Origin: Gymnothorax reevesii
Lineage: Eukaryota > Chordata > Actinopteri > Anguilliformes > Muraenidae
DNA: 64,000 nt
Assembly: GCA_029721435.1 (NCBI GenBank)
Contig: CM056580.1
Span: forward strand, 77,463,367-77,527,366
Direction of reading: 5' to 3'
The notes below the pieces were generated by a model that saw only the letters and a program-made list of their open reading frames with translations, was not told the DNA's origin and did no database searches. Of the stretch, positions 22,470 through 33,118 are shown in pieces. Position 1 is the first letter of the stretch; each line of letters starts with the position of its first letter. The position numbers and the translations under genes are program-made.

Positions 22470-23045
22470 CAGTGTACAGGGAACAAGGCCTTTGGACCAA
22501 TGAACCAAAATTTGAAATCCTCTCGCCCAAATGCATAACTTATGTGCGGCGTGGAGTTGGAGAATATTCAAAACATGACTGACCTCTTCAGTAAAACATG
22601 GAGGTCGTCATGTCATGGTTTGGGGTTCAGTCTGCTCGAAAGGAGCCAGTGATCTCATAAAAATCAACAGAATCATGCATCAGAAAATGTATCAGAGCGT
22701 CCTTGTGAGCCATGAATTGCCATCTGGAAAGACACTGATCAGTGAGGGATTTTATTTTCAACAAGAAAATGACCCTAAAACACACTTGTGCAAGAATTAT
22801 CTCAGTTGAAAAGATACATTTGGTGACATAAAGGTTATGACTTTGCCTGCTCAAAGTCCAGATCTTAATCCGATTGTGCAAATCTATTGTAACATCGAAA
22901 GAGTCTCTTTGGAATGAACTTCAAACCATATGGAATGGTTCAGCCAGTGAGGAAATTTAAAAAAATTGTGAAAATATGCCTCCAAGATTAAACGCTTTAA
23001 TCAAAGCAAAGGATGGTCACACTGGATATTGACTTTTTCCCTCAA
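22470..23045 (+). pseudogene. Tc1-like transposase remnant (C-terminal two thirds)
   Basis: Recognisable segments are WTNEPKFEI, VRRGVGEYS, VMVWGSVCSKGASDLIKINR, ISEGFYFQQENDPKTHLCKN, LPAQSPDLNPI and finally LNALIKAKDGHTGY then stop. These are the DDE core and C-terminus of a Tc1-type transposase. The first catalytic Asp (WTDE in the family) reads Asn. The second reads Glu (QQEND against QQDND). Several frameshifts and a stop at 22807 make it dead. No terminal repeats could be paired, although the AT-rich tail to about 23160 may belong to the element. Confidence 0.85.
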
Positions 23046-23049
23046 AAAG

Positions 23050-24460
23050 ACATTATTATTTTTGTTTTTACTATATATTGTAATCAGCTTGCTTACTTTC
23101 ATCTATATGATCCAATATTATATTAAATAAATATTTGAATGGTACTTGGTTTCTGATTTGTCTTCATTTTGCTAAAAGTATAATCATCACTGCACACTAC
23201 TGTACTCTATCTTAGTGAATCAATAAGCTCAGTGTCACAGCATTTCAGCACCCGAGAGACATACTTGTTTGGGTACAAATGCGACCACCTTCGATGCTCT
23301 GTACAGACAGTGCTCCGACCAACCACCATGGGTAATGACACTGGAGAAAAGCAATTATCCCCAAGCTTCAACAGTGGAACCATCTGACTTACCCTAGAGT
23401 GCTGGTATGGCCATGACTGAGCCCTCGCGTTTGAACAGACAGATTTGAGCATCCTCCTTTATCATACAGAATTGCTGCCAATACTCAGTCTAAAGAAATG
23501 AGATTCAGGTTAGATTGCTGCCTCAGAACAACATGATGACTGTATTGAGGCTCTATAATAAAGATGTGAATATGGCCTTCAAATCTTTTTCAAAAATATA
23601 CGACTTCTGTATTACTTTTGAATTGTTGAAATGGGTATTATGTTTGACTGAGCCGTAGCATCAAAACGGTTACATGACATCCTGGGTTCAAATTGCTTTC
23701 TTTTGTGGTGAATCTCATTTCCAATCACTGAGCAGCCTTTAAGTGAGTACAGCACATGCAGGCACGTTATATCACAAATCACAGTGGAATTGCACATCTC
23801 TCTTCCTGACTAAAAACCATTTTGGTCTTACCAAGTAAGACAGCTGTTTACCATTTCAGTCTACTTTTTATGGTTCTGCTTAAAAAGATCAATCATTATT
23901 TGAATGCAATCTTTATATACTGTGTGTACCAGCATAGTCTGATTGATGCCTGCCTCTAAATTGATACATGACTTAAAATGCTTTTACTGATTTATTTTGG
24001 AAGCAGTGTAATGGGTCCTTGTCATTTCAGGATGTTGATAATGCCGTGCATATGCATGCAAAGTACTGCATATATTCGAAGATACAGTATACAAAGCAGT
24101 CTATTTGGAGTGGACATTTATAATGATAGGCAATCTCTTCTGTACGAATAACATCAGAGCCCAAGGGCTCCTTGTAACTTTCAGTGATGTGGATAACCTT
24201 TATGTCCCCAGCCAGAGCCCTAAATGTGAGCAGCGTTCATCTTGATAATATGTGCGGCCATAGTACGTTGTATTTATCCACATATTGCTATTTTAACTTG
24301 ATTAAAAGCATTGCTTTCTGAATAAATGTGTTTCTTTGTTCCTTTAATGGCGAATTGTCAGTAACATCCCAATATTGATAACTGGCCAAAATGTTCCGAT
24401 TCTTTTGTATGTTACATTCATTGGGAAACAAATAACCATGCTGATAATATTAAGGCTGCA
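23050..24460. other. Unassigned sequence
   Basis: No supported gene or repeat. Candidate host non-coding sequence. Confidence 0.45.
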
Positions 24461-24468
24461 ATGCAGAC

Positions 24469-24470
<2 letters not shown>

Positions 24471-24503
<33 letters not shown>
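24471..24503. repeat. ATT trinucleotide microsatellite
   Basis: About eleven ATT units. The flanks do not show the LINE or SINE that sometimes precedes such a tail. Confidence 0.9.
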
Positions 24504-24504
<1 letters not shown>

Positions 24505-25288
24505 CTATGTTTATAACAATAATTGAAATACTCCTCATAATGATGCATGGTTGCTACAGTGATCTTAATTAAACAATCGCAGGAATGAAACATAAAATTT
24601 CCAAATGGCCATTTTGTTATCAGTTACATAGATTGTAATTATAGATAGTGCAAGAAAACTAATAAAACTGACAGAACATTTCAGGACATTTGCCATGATA
24701 GTTAACTTCATGCTTGTTACTGAGCTTGAAAATGAGCAACGTTTAATATCTTCTTCATAGTGTGTAAACAAAAGTCAAAACACGTTGCCTTGCCAATATT
24801 GCTTTTTTTTCCATAAATACAAATGGTTTTTTTTTTTTTGAAGGGGAGTTTCACCTAAATCTGATTATCTTTTTTATTATGATTGTTTTGGTTCTGATTT
24901 TAAAAAGGGACTCATTCAAAGTATGTTAATTTTTAACCTCAGGCCTTGCTATCCGAGGGATTTTTGTACTGCTCTCAGTGTTAATTTGTACAGTTGCAAA
25001 TGTGACAGGCCGAAGGAGGGCCCGGGCTCTTTGGCGATGTGGTCAGCATGTGTGACTCTTACCTGGGAGCAGGGCCGTCGTATAGGGGGGAAAGGTGATG
25101 ACAATTATAAGGGCCCACAGCCCATTGGGGCCCACAAAACCCACAGTAACCACCATGACTAAATTATTATCCATAGACCTAACTGCCATTCATACTAATG
25201 CATCAGAGTTAATCACAAACCACAAAGGCATGCTATATTGATTAATTAAATTTCAACAACCCCCTTCTTAAAAAATGGTTCAGTCCAT

Positions 25289-25516
25289 GTGCTCCTCATG
25301 GAAAATTGTCTTTGCGTTTTTGCTTGCGAGGTTCGTGAACTACGGCAGTCAATAGTACGTGCAGCCCACACACACCAATCTGGACACCAAAAAAGAATAG
25401 AGAGAGAGGCCAGCAGAGCAGGGGCCCAGAAAATTACAAAATTATTTTCAAAGAGAGATGAGAGTATTAAACTAGCTCGCTATGTTAGCTGTTCAGGCTG
25501 GCTGTTCAGCTGCTAA
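25289..25516 (+). pseudogene. hAT-element N-terminal exon fragment
   Basis: The useful part is SGHQKRIEREASRAGAQ KITKLF at about 25377-25469, a basic stretch followed by a K-hydrophobic-hydrophobic-F motif. It resembles the start of hAT transposases of the ZMYM1-like group (SGxxKRKxxE...LxKFF). The reading frame upstream is not homologous, and a stop follows soon after. Support is motif-level only. Confidence 0.4.
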
Positions 25517-26102
25517 CCTGATGTGAATATAATGTGCAGTTAGCTGAGTAAATAATCGCCTGACAAAAATGACATTACTCAATTATTAACAGTATCATCT
25601 AAAGAAAAGATTGGTATGGTCATCAGTCGCCACTCATTATAGTATACCGTCAAAATATCCGGTAGCAGCAGGACTCCTTCCTTCATTCTTATTATGAGTG
25701 GTTACTGCATACTTGGCTCTCGTGACTGTACAGGCTAGGTTTGGATAGCGAACTACATGCAGTCAGTGTGGTAACCTCAGGTGTAATTGAAACAATCGCT
25801 TGACAAGGCTGACATTTTACTTTCTAACAAAAGTGTTCACTAACACTAAACTGCTACTTCATTCTGTTGACATAAGTCTTGTTAACATGGGGGGAATTTT
25901 ACAGAGCTTGCCCACCTCATACAATATGAAAGTGAAGCTGTGTGCTTAGAGCTATGGTACTGAGAGAGAAGCCCATCTAAATTTGGTTTATTCCAAGACT
26001 AGGTATGCTAGTTCTTCATTAGTTGGTCCATGAAATATAATTTTAAAAGCAATATGAAATGAAATAATTAAACCTTTATGTACTGCCGCTTCAGAATCAG
26101 CT

Positions 26103-26486
26103 ATGGTCACTTCATCTGAACCTGACCCAGCAGTAGATCCTCACCGCCAGCAGTCTGAAGATGTTTTTGATGGCGAGTGTGTGAGTGTGGCAGAAACTGG
26201 TTGGCTGTTCAGATTTATTTGTGAACTGTTATACCAATGGCAATTGCTAACACATAGGTCAGTCTCTCCGCAATTTGAATTTTATTGTATAATTAAATGG
26301 AAAAATTGGCTGGATTTATTTATAAGTCTATTTAAGTCACTACCCATCCTGTTGACAGAGCCAGGTCCATCTCCCCAAAGCAAGGCTACTTCAGATAGTG
26401 ACGGTAATGGTGAATCAGATCATAGCTATAGGCTACAGCAACAACAACTCAAGAGGGTTCAACAGCCTCGCCAGACTTTCAATTGA
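26103..26486 (+). pseudogene. hAT-element second coding fragment(s)
   Basis: Two low-complexity acidic/polar pieces, SSEPDPAVDPHRQQSEDVFD (26109 onward) and GPSPQSKATSDSDGNGESDH (from about 26362), sit in one open frame. They are separated by hydrophobic text that looks like an intron translated through. They fit the linker region that follows the basic N-terminus in hAT proteins. No catalytic residues are present. Confidence 0.35.
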
Positions 26487-27261
26487 AAGTCATTTAAGCA
26501 GACAGTTGGACTTCAAAGCCCTTAAGCTGCGAACAAACAAAATAACTTAAGCTCAAGTTGAGATAAAGGAAGACTTAAAATGATAGTTTTTGATATTTAT
26601 TTCACAAGAAAGTATTTCATTGTGTTGTCAATACTACTTGCAAGGAATTCAAATAGTTAAGTTACATAGCTACTTTTGTGATTTCACTATAACAGCTCCA
26701 CCTTGTGTTCTATCTTTAGCCAGTATACTTAGAATTATTGTCTGTTGCAGATCAGTGCTCCATGTTTTGCAATAGAATACCCAGTACCCATTTGCTGAGT
26801 GGTTAATTGAACATTTATTTCTGATCAGACTAAGTGTGGTTTCAGGTTGCCTCTTTTGTGAGTACATGCCACATCTAATAATTCAGAATTTGCATAATAA
26901 TACTCTTGACTCAGTGTTGAGTGGTTACTCTTAAAAAAAGAGGAAAAATTGAGTATATTGCATCTAACACTGTCAAGAACACCGAGAAACACAAAAATGA
27001 ATAACAGCCATTGTCGTAAAAAATGGCAATTTCAGAGGGCCCAGAATTCCTAGCAACTGCCGTGCCCGAGAGCCTGGTGTTCAATCCCCCACCCGGGCCC
27101 TCCTTGGGTCTGCCGCATTCTGGCATAATCCGCAGGATTCAGGGAATCCCAATGGATGGCAGCATGCGTAAAGTATGGAGCGTGAGGACATGCTGGGGAG
27201 AGATGTGACAGTTGATGGGACCTGTCACTAGAATGCATCCTAGAAATTATGAGCCCTGGCT

Positions 27262-27375
27262 ACCTTGCCAACGAGCCTGGCTCTTTAACGATGTAATCAG
27301 TGCGTGTGACTCATCCCTGGGAGTTTGGGGTTCAGTCCCCCACCTGGGCCCTCCTTCGGCCTGCCACATATGACC
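27262..27375 (+). mobile_element. tRNA-derived SINE head
   Basis: GCTCTTTAACGATGTAATCA / GTGCGTGTGACTCATCCC / TGGGAGTTTGGGGTTCAGTC / CCCCACCTGGGCCC preserves the tRNA cloverleaf order: A box near 27285, CTCAT in the anticodon position, B box GGTTCAGTCC near 27330. The decayed stem pairing argues against a functional tRNA gene. Confidence 0.7.
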
Positions 27376-27379
27376 AGAG

Positions 27380-28395
27380 TATAATTTAAAGTTCAACCTG
27401 AGATACACCCAGGCACACAATATAACAAAGGCCCCCCCACCAGTTCTTTAATAACAATAATCGCTTTGATCACGACACTATTCTCATCGACATGCGATTA
27501 ATGACAAGCAGTAAATAAAGTTATGATCTATTTCAAGTAATTTTCTGCGTAACATATCCGCCAATACATCAACGACAACAATATGTGCCTTTCATATGTG
27601 ACTACTAATACTTGAAGCATAAAATGTCGCCGGCGACAATGCATGCCATGAAGCAGGGAACAAATTGTTGCCGGCGAATTATGATGAGAGAGACGGTAAA
27701 AATCGTCGCTGGCGCCAATATGTGCACAATATATGCCACAACAAATGCCACTAAAGATGGTATTCGGACAAGATTTAGATTCAGCTTCTATTTACTTAAT
27801 TAGATAATTGCCGCTTCATACAATCTCATATCACAGCCATCCTACAACTTTCCCAGAAGCTACAGTTTATGAATGACTTTGCTTGCTTGAAAATTTGACA
27901 CGACATGCATTTTAAATGATTTTAAATGCATTCATTCTGTCAAACTTTCATGATGTACTCATAACCAATTTACCAATTTATCCAATTACCAACACTTTGA
28001 CGTAAGAAGTGCTGGAAATTATATACAGTAAATTATTGCTCGGCGCAGTAGCCAGTCTGTTACTACCCTTCCCCAGAAATGCAGACTATTCTTTTGAATG
28101 GCAAAAATATTTTGATGAATGGCAACGTTAAAATAAATAAGATTGCACTGCTGAAAAAAATCCAGGAGATGGAATTTAGGAAAACCACTGGGTTAATTAT
28201 TATTGTTTATTTGTTTTTGTTTTCCTCCATCTATACAATATCACTGTGAAGTATGTATTAATGTTGCCCTTCAGTGATCTGTAATATCTTTGTACTTTCT
28301 TAATAATTACATATACTTGTATATTGGTCTTGATTATTCAGTAAATAAATTGTGTGATTAGTAATAAAGCGATATTAAACTGGAACAGCTTTTGC
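27380..28395. other. Mostly unassigned, with three GTCGCCGGCGAC-like palindromes
   Basis: The stretch holds GTCGCCGGCGAC at 27626-27637, a variant TTGCCGGCGAA at about 27668 and CGTCGCTGGCGCC at about 27704, all in an otherwise AT-rich setting. No gene is supported. Confidence 0.5.
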
Positions 28396-28480
28396 ATTTA
28401 AGGGCGAGAGGCCCACGGCACGTCCTGTTACACCAAATTCCCGCCGAGGGGAGACTGGGCATTAAGAAGTTAACCCTGTT
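28396..28480 (-). mobile_element. MITE-like terminus ending in TTAA
   Basis: Read from minus it starts TTAACTTCTTAATGCCCAG and stays GC-rich to about 28398, where another TTAA lies. The sequence resembles ends of TTAA-target elements. The matching opposite end was not located. Confidence 0.4.
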
Positions 28481-28623
28481 ATTTGTTGTTTGCATGTTTT
28501 TAAAGTATAGCTATCAGATGTTCATACTATCCGTTTTTAAAAAAAGGTGATTTCCCTCAACACTTCTCAGGCATTTTAAGGCAGGCCTTTTTGAGTCCTG
28601 TTTACTTGGCATTATCTGTATTT

Positions 28624-28990
28624 ATCGTGGTGGCACAGTGGTTAGCACTACTCCCTCACAGCAAGAAGGTTGTGGGTTTGAATCTGGCCTGGGGCCTTTC
28701 TGTGTGGAGGTTGCATGTTCTCCCCGTGTTTGTGTGGGTTTCCTCTGGATACTCCGGTTTCCCCCACCCACAAAAACATGCATTATTGGAACACTCCTGT
28801 ATGGCTGTGTGAGAATGTTTGGTGGTGGTCGGAGGGGCCGTGGGTGTCAGTCTGCCCCAGGGCAGCTGTGGCTACAAAAATGTAGTTTACCACCATCAGA
28901 GCGTGAATGTGTGAGTGAATGAATAATGTATCAATTGTAAAACGTCTTTGAGTGTCCAGAAAGTGCTATATAAAATTGATGTATTATTAT
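28624..28990 (+). mobile_element. tRNA-derived SINE-like repeat, best copy
   Basis: The head GGTGGCACAGTGGTTAGCAC (A box) and GGTTGTGGGTTTGAATCTGG (B box) is tRNA-like. The body has GGTTGCATGTTCTCCCCGTG, GGGTTTCCTCTGGATACTCC and AAAAACATGCATTATTGGAA. The tail ends GAGTGTCCAGAAAGTGCTAT then ATAAAATTGATGTATTATTA, an L2-type 3' end that presumably allows L2 machinery to copy it (family knowledge). It is non-coding, despite open frames across it. Confidence 0.85.
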
Positions 28991-30185
28991 CTAATTAGCC
29001 ACATCTTTTTATCTGACCACACCTTTTTCTTTTTTTTGTACTTATGCACTGACTGTGCCCATTTGTGTTTTAGACTGTAGAAGCGGTTCTGGACTTGTAT
29101 AACACAAACCTTTAAATATGGATATTTATCTTCCATGAAACAACTTATAGTTGTGCAGTTTTGAGTAAATCAGCAGTTTTTCACAAAAAAATCTCCTGTA
29201 AAATAAATGTGAAGGTAGCATACAATTGTCTGTACTATAGAGAAACTCAGGAAAGGCTAAAGGTAGCCATGAATAATTTCATTCCATGAAAGGGATTGAA
29301 AATTATGAATCACAATTATTGTCAACCACCCAGCCATGACCATATTTATTGCACTCAATTTCACATATTGAATTCAATCACTTTCCATGAATTGATCCCA
29401 GATTTCTGATATTAGCAGTCAATGCTTACAGGTAATTAAGTGTTCACAAGCTGGATTTTTTTAGGCTTTGTTCTTAGGTGAGGGAAGGTGATGTATAGAC
29501 TGAGTTATTTTATTGTGGTTACACATTCAACAATAAACTGCACTGGAAGGAAGGTAGAAAGCTCTTGGCTTCAAATAAAGGAGAGTAAATCTTGCACTTA
29601 ATTAAACGGAAGTCAATTTACGGCTCTTATCTTATGCAATCATGTTAACTAGTAAGAGGCCTGAAAACTCATTAACAGTATGGATTTTAATTAGCAATCA
29701 CGTCGGCACCACATAAATAACCACAATAACAAGAGCAGTGATTTGAAGAGGTGCATATTTGAGAGCAAATGAGGAGGTGAACTTTTATCTCCTGTCTAAT
29801 GCTCAACATAGGCAGTGTGTATTGACTGTGAACTGGGCTCCAGCGACATGTCTCAGTTACACTCTCTGATCACTTTCCGTCTGTCGCTCCTGTCAGTTCT
29901 CATATTGAGACTAATATGGATTTATATACCTCCCAAAAGTGGTTTGTAGGTTTATCAACCAACATACAAAGGATGACAACCACATCTGATCTTCCCAGCT
30001 CTGTGTAGCAAACAGCTGGGGCTGATCCCTGGCGTTCATGTCATTACCCCCTCTATCTAAATGCTTGAAAGTATGAGTCCTCTAAAAGTTGTGCCCTGGG
30101 ACAAAATTTAGGACTTTATTGTGTTTTTCTGTGACAGATGAAATGTTTTGGCTGACTACTAAATACAAACACCCAGGAATTTACA
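28991..30185. other. Unassigned; homeodomain-like AT motifs at 29640-29760
   Basis: No gene. The segment 29280-29910 has unique-looking sequence with TTAATTAGCAATCA- and GGTAATTAAGTG-type motifs, and could be conserved regulatory DNA. Without alignment this is only a suggestion. Confidence 0.35.
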
Positions 30186-30187
30186 CA

Positions 30188-30525
30188 CGTACGCACACAC
30201 ACACACACACACACTAGTCCGCGCAGCTATCCTTGTTAGGACATTGCATTGATTTCTATTTATTATGGACAGCCTAACCCTAACCCTAGCCTTAACCAAA
30301 TCATACCTGACCTTAACCTTAACAAACCCTCAATTCACACCTGACCCTTAACCTCAACCATGACCTCAGAAATGACGTTTTGCCATATTAGGACCAGGCT
30401 TTGGTCCCCATTAGGACCATTAGGTTCCAACAAGGTCAGTGTTTATACCGGAAAAGGTCCCCAATAGGTAACAAAAACTTGAACACACACACATACACAT
30501 ACACTCACACACATACCATGCAACT
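30188..30525. repeat. CA-flanked interspersed repeat with CCTAACCCTAACCC
   Basis: A (CA)n tract at 30190-30212 leads to TAGTCCGCGCAGCTATCC. It is followed by CCTAACCCTAACCCTAGCC, two copies of the 'ttaggacca' phrase (30390-30430) and AACAAGGTCAGTGTTTATAC. It ends in a second CA-rich tract at about 30482. I recognise this as a common fish repeat but cannot name its class. The CCCTAA phrases are degenerate and not a telomeric array. Confidence 0.5.
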
Positions 30526-30659
30526 AACATAGACATATACATAATTTCCCTATTACGAGGCCCATATGAAATACTCAGACAGTGATTGTGGAACTATGAT
30601 TTTATAACTCGAGCTAGCAATTACTGATATAATTTTATATTGTGTGACAACTACTTTTT

Positions 30660-30860
30660 ACCTCCGCCAGGAGGTGTTGTGGTCACATATGTGTGTGTGT
30701 GTGTATGTGTGTGTGTGTGCGCACGTGCATGCGTGTGTTTTTAAGCAAAATTACTCAAAAACTTTATGAGGGAATCCCATGAAGTTTGATGAGAAGTTGG
30801 ACTGTATGAGTAGAAAATTATGATTAAATTTCTGGACCAATAGATCAGAATTCTACGTCG
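30660..30860 (+). repeat. 'Phrase' repeat beginning CCTCCGCCAGGAGG with GT microsatellite
   Basis: It starts with the palindrome-like CCTCCGCCAGGAGG, passes through a (GT)n tract (30693-30722) and continues AAATTACTCAAAAACTTTAT then GGGAATCCCATGAAGTTTGA. It is the same design as 42480, 20905 and 35570. Confidence 0.5.
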
Positions 30861-31334
30861 GCTTATAGACGGAACAGCCAAAACATTAAAATCACTCACA
30901 GATGCAGAAAATAATTTTGATAATCTCATAAAAATGGCACATGTCAAGGTCTGCAGACAGGTCTTGGACGATAAGCTAACTGTCGGTTCTCTTATTCAAT
31001 GTGTTTTTTTATGGGAGAAATAGGAACTGAAATAGGAACATTGGGCCTCATTCACCAATAAATTCTTAAGAATCTTATAGATTCTTTCTTACGGTGTTCT
31101 TAAGGTTCTTAAGAAAACTCTGTGTCGGATTCATCAACTTTTCTTAAACTGTAGAATTGTTCGCAGCTGTGTTCTTAAATTGATGAATCCCATTTCCTCG
31201 TAAACTGAGAGCGTGTGCCAGTTGAGCCTAATTAACATATGATTAGCATAGGTAACTGCCCGTCAATGCCCATAAAAGGGCATGATACTGCAGGGCCATG
31301 AGCAGGCACAGATGTCAGCAACAGCAACAACAAA

Positions 31335-31430
31335 ATGTCCAAAGCAAAAAGTAAATCAACTGGAGCGCAGTCGGTAAAGAGAAAAAAAGAGGAGGTACTC
31401 CTGCAGACAGAGAGAAAAAAAAATATAATA
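31335..31430 (+). pseudogene. Start of Harbinger Myb-like partner gene, truncated
   Basis: ATG opens MSKAKSKSTGAQSVKRKKEE then VLLQTERKK, a basic N-terminus followed by the beginning of the first helix. It then collapses into AT-rich text at about 31425, where an internal deletion must lie. Confidence 0.5.
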
Positions 31431-31821
31431 TATATATAAATAGCTTTTATTATTAAAATATTATGAAAAAAATTATATATTAAATATAATAGCTCTAGTG
31501 CAGGTTACACAAACAAAAAGGAGGAGGCTGTCACACAAGCAGTATCTGGGGAAGGATGCACTACAGAGGAGTTGCCTCTCCTCGCCTGATCTCGGCAGCG
31601 GTGTTGGACAATCAAGAAAGGATAGCTGACACGCCTGATAAGATTGCCTCAACACTCACAACCATATACACACTCAAATAAATTTACAATTTAAAAAAAT
31701 TAAAATGTGCCCTGAAACCGGTCTGTCCTCATTTTTGAAGTGATAGACTGTTTTTTCTTTTTTTTAAATCAGACTGACTCAAATTGTAATATTAATGCAA
31801 CTTTATTCACAAACGAGAAAT

Positions 31822-31979
31822 TTATTGCACCAAAACTTGAACAGTGAGCCTGTAGTCTGGTGCCATCATTGCGTCAGGACGCACATCCTCATGGTGTAGT
31901 GGCTGAGGGGGAAAAGGCACACCACGCTTCATAGCAAAATTGTGCGCGACACAGCAGGCCATAATTATCCTCAGACCTG
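31822..31979 (-). pseudogene. HARBI1-like: HARBI1-like 3' exon fragment
   Basis: The frame LRIIMACCVAHNFAMKRGVP then FPPQPLHHEDVRPDAMMAPD ends at TAA (31822-31824), with AATAAA overlapping the stop. It is the C-terminal tail of the nuclease. The acceptor side has several AG candidates, but none restores phase cleanly with the upstream exon, so decay is likely. Confidence 0.75.
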
Positions 31980-32090
31980 TAATGCTGAGGGAGAGTCATA
32001 AATTAGAAGATGCACAGAGTTTGATTAAACTTGACCTTAATCTAAGCGGTTTTGACAAGAATAAAACAGATCTTCAGTTCTCTTTACATA

Positions 32091-32209
32091 CCTTCTCCGG
32101 TTTGTGCAGCAATTTACCACCTGCTGTGTCCAAACACATCCAACGTCCCTTTAAAATGCCGATGGTGCGTTCGATGGTGGAGCGAGTGTGTGCTGGAATC
32201 TGATTTGCT
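32091..32209 (-). pseudogene. HARBI1-like: HARBI1-like exon with catalytic Glu region
   Basis: It reads ANQIPAHTRSTIERTIGILK then GRWMCLDTAGGKLLHKPEK, followed by GTATGT donor-like sequence. STIERTIG holds the third catalytic residue of the DDE triad. The part upstream (to about 32265) continues as decayed GDRG and P-T-L text with stops. Confidence 0.8.
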
Positions 32210-32754
32210 ATATGAAATCTGAGGACTCTGAGGGTTGGTCAGTGGTGTCATTATCCTCGATCCCCGAATAAAACAAATCAAATCAAATTAAGATCAAATC
32301 AAATCAAAAGACTCTTTTGTGGGAAATGATCATTATTAAAAGATACGTATCAATGAGCCATGCATCACCAGCTGCTCCATGTTCGTGGTACATTCCCACG
32401 CAGCTGTTTTGGAAAGTGTTGGTACATTTAATTTATTTTAAAATAAAAAATGCGCTGCAAATTACCAAAAAAAAAAATAAAAAAATAAATCAATATGACA
32501 TAAATATCACTGTAATATCGCATTTTAATAAACTGTGCAAAAGAAGGCAACTCAACCAATGTGCCAACATGTCAACCCTGAAATGTGCGTCAGAGTACTA
32601 CTGAGTGTTCGCAGGATTTGTTCTTACAAAAGAACAAATCCTGGATAAGAAAACATTCATGAATGCCACAATCTTCGTAAAAACTTAAAGTTAAGTAGGA
32701 CTTAAGAACAAATTTGTGCGTAAGAAGGGTTCGTGAATGAGGCCCATTGTTTTG

Positions 32755-33118
32755 GCCTGACGAGTGGGTTAGAGCATCTCTGAAGTGGCAAGACTTCTGG
32801 ACTGCTCCCTTCAGCAGATCTGAGTACCCCACTCACAGTGGTCCAAGGAGGGACACACCATGAACCAGCGACAAGGTTTTGGGTGCCCAAGGCTCATCAA
32901 TGCACATCCCATCTAGTCCAAACCGACAGAAGGACGACTGTGGCACAAGTCGCCGAAAACTTCAATAAAATTTACGTAAAGAATGTTTCACACCACACAT
33001 TGCGTCATACCCTAGTGTTTATTGTTCACACTAGTGTTCCAGTCAAGGTACCCACTTTGACTCCCTCCAAAAACACCCCCAATGGGCACCTGAGCTTCAG
33101 AACTAGAACTAGAGCAGT
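32755..33118 (+). pseudogene. Tc1-like transposase N-terminal region
   Basis: After 5' text (GTGGGTTAGAGCATCTCTGA) the helix-turn-helix part is recognisable as RRTTVAQVAENFNKIYVKNV then SHHTLRHTLV. The linker-like VKVPTLTPSKNTPNGHL corresponds to the end of the paired-type DNA-binding domain. It stops near 33118. The catalytic domain is missing. Confidence 0.7.

Larger units (their letters stand above)
25070..27064. mobile_element. hAT-like DNA transposon inserted in SINE, deletion derivative
   Basis: The left end is CAGGGCCGTCGTATAGG. The right end read inverted is CACGGCAGTTGCTAGGA, imperfectly similar. Both ends carry GGGCCC further in. The 8-bp flanks CCTGGGAG (25062-25069) and CCCGAGAG (27065-27072) match at 6 of 8, as expected for a decayed hAT target duplication, and the host SINE is continuous across it. 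Only N-terminal coding pieces remain. No hAT catalytic or dimerisation core was found. Confidence 0.65.
25008..27135 (+). mobile_element. tRNA-type SINE, split by a hAT element
   Basis: The head, CTCTTTGGCGATGTGGTCAG then CATGTGTGACTC (A-box side), ends at 25069 with CCTGGGAG. The remainder resumes at 27073 with CCTGGTGTTCAATCCCCCAC (B-box-like GTTCAATCC) and GGGCCCTCCTTGGGTCTGCC. Joined conceptually, the order is that of the intact neighbour at 27275-27370. Everything between is a separate insertion. Confidence 0.7.
31043..32745. mobile_element. PIF/Harbinger deletion derivative inside a Tc1-like element
   Basis: Termini are GGGCCTCATTCACCAA (left) and, read inverted from the right, GGGCCTCATTCACGAA. 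Flanking ATT on both sides (31040-31042, 32746-32748) is a 3-bp target duplication; the Tc1 host continues across it with a single ATT. The element keeps the start of the Myb-like gene on + and C-terminal exons of HARBI1 on -, so the two genes converge as in the copy at 1-2963. Internal deletion removed most coding sequence. The usual family target is a TWA triplet, so ATT is slightly atypical. Confidence 0.85.
30862..33118 (+). mobile_element. Tc1-like element, split by a Harbinger derivative
   Basis: The 5' untranslated part is 30862-31042 (GACGGAACAGCCAAAACATT ... CATAAAAATGGCACATGTCA). It continues after the inserted Harbinger at 32746 with ATTGTTTTGGCCTGACGAGT, and then the beginning of the transposase gene. 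It stops near 33118 in the middle of the transposase. The terminal repeats are not preserved. The order matches a common fish Tc1-like family. Confidence 0.75.

Noticed and set aside
24344..24538. Frame with poly-Asn stretch
   Set aside because: It is a translation through the ATT/AAT microsatellite.
27262..27375. tRNA gene-like sequence near 27.3 kb
   Set aside because: A and B boxes are visible, but stem pairing is decayed and the sequence continues into a SINE body like its neighbour; a functional tRNA gene is not supported.
28591..28922. Two overlapping open frames across 28.6-28.9 kb
   Set aside because: Both lie inside a tRNA-derived SINE and are accidental.
30255..30345. CCCTAA-like telomeric repeats
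   Set aside because: They are few, degenerate and embedded in an interspersed repeat with 'ttaggacca' phrases, not an array.
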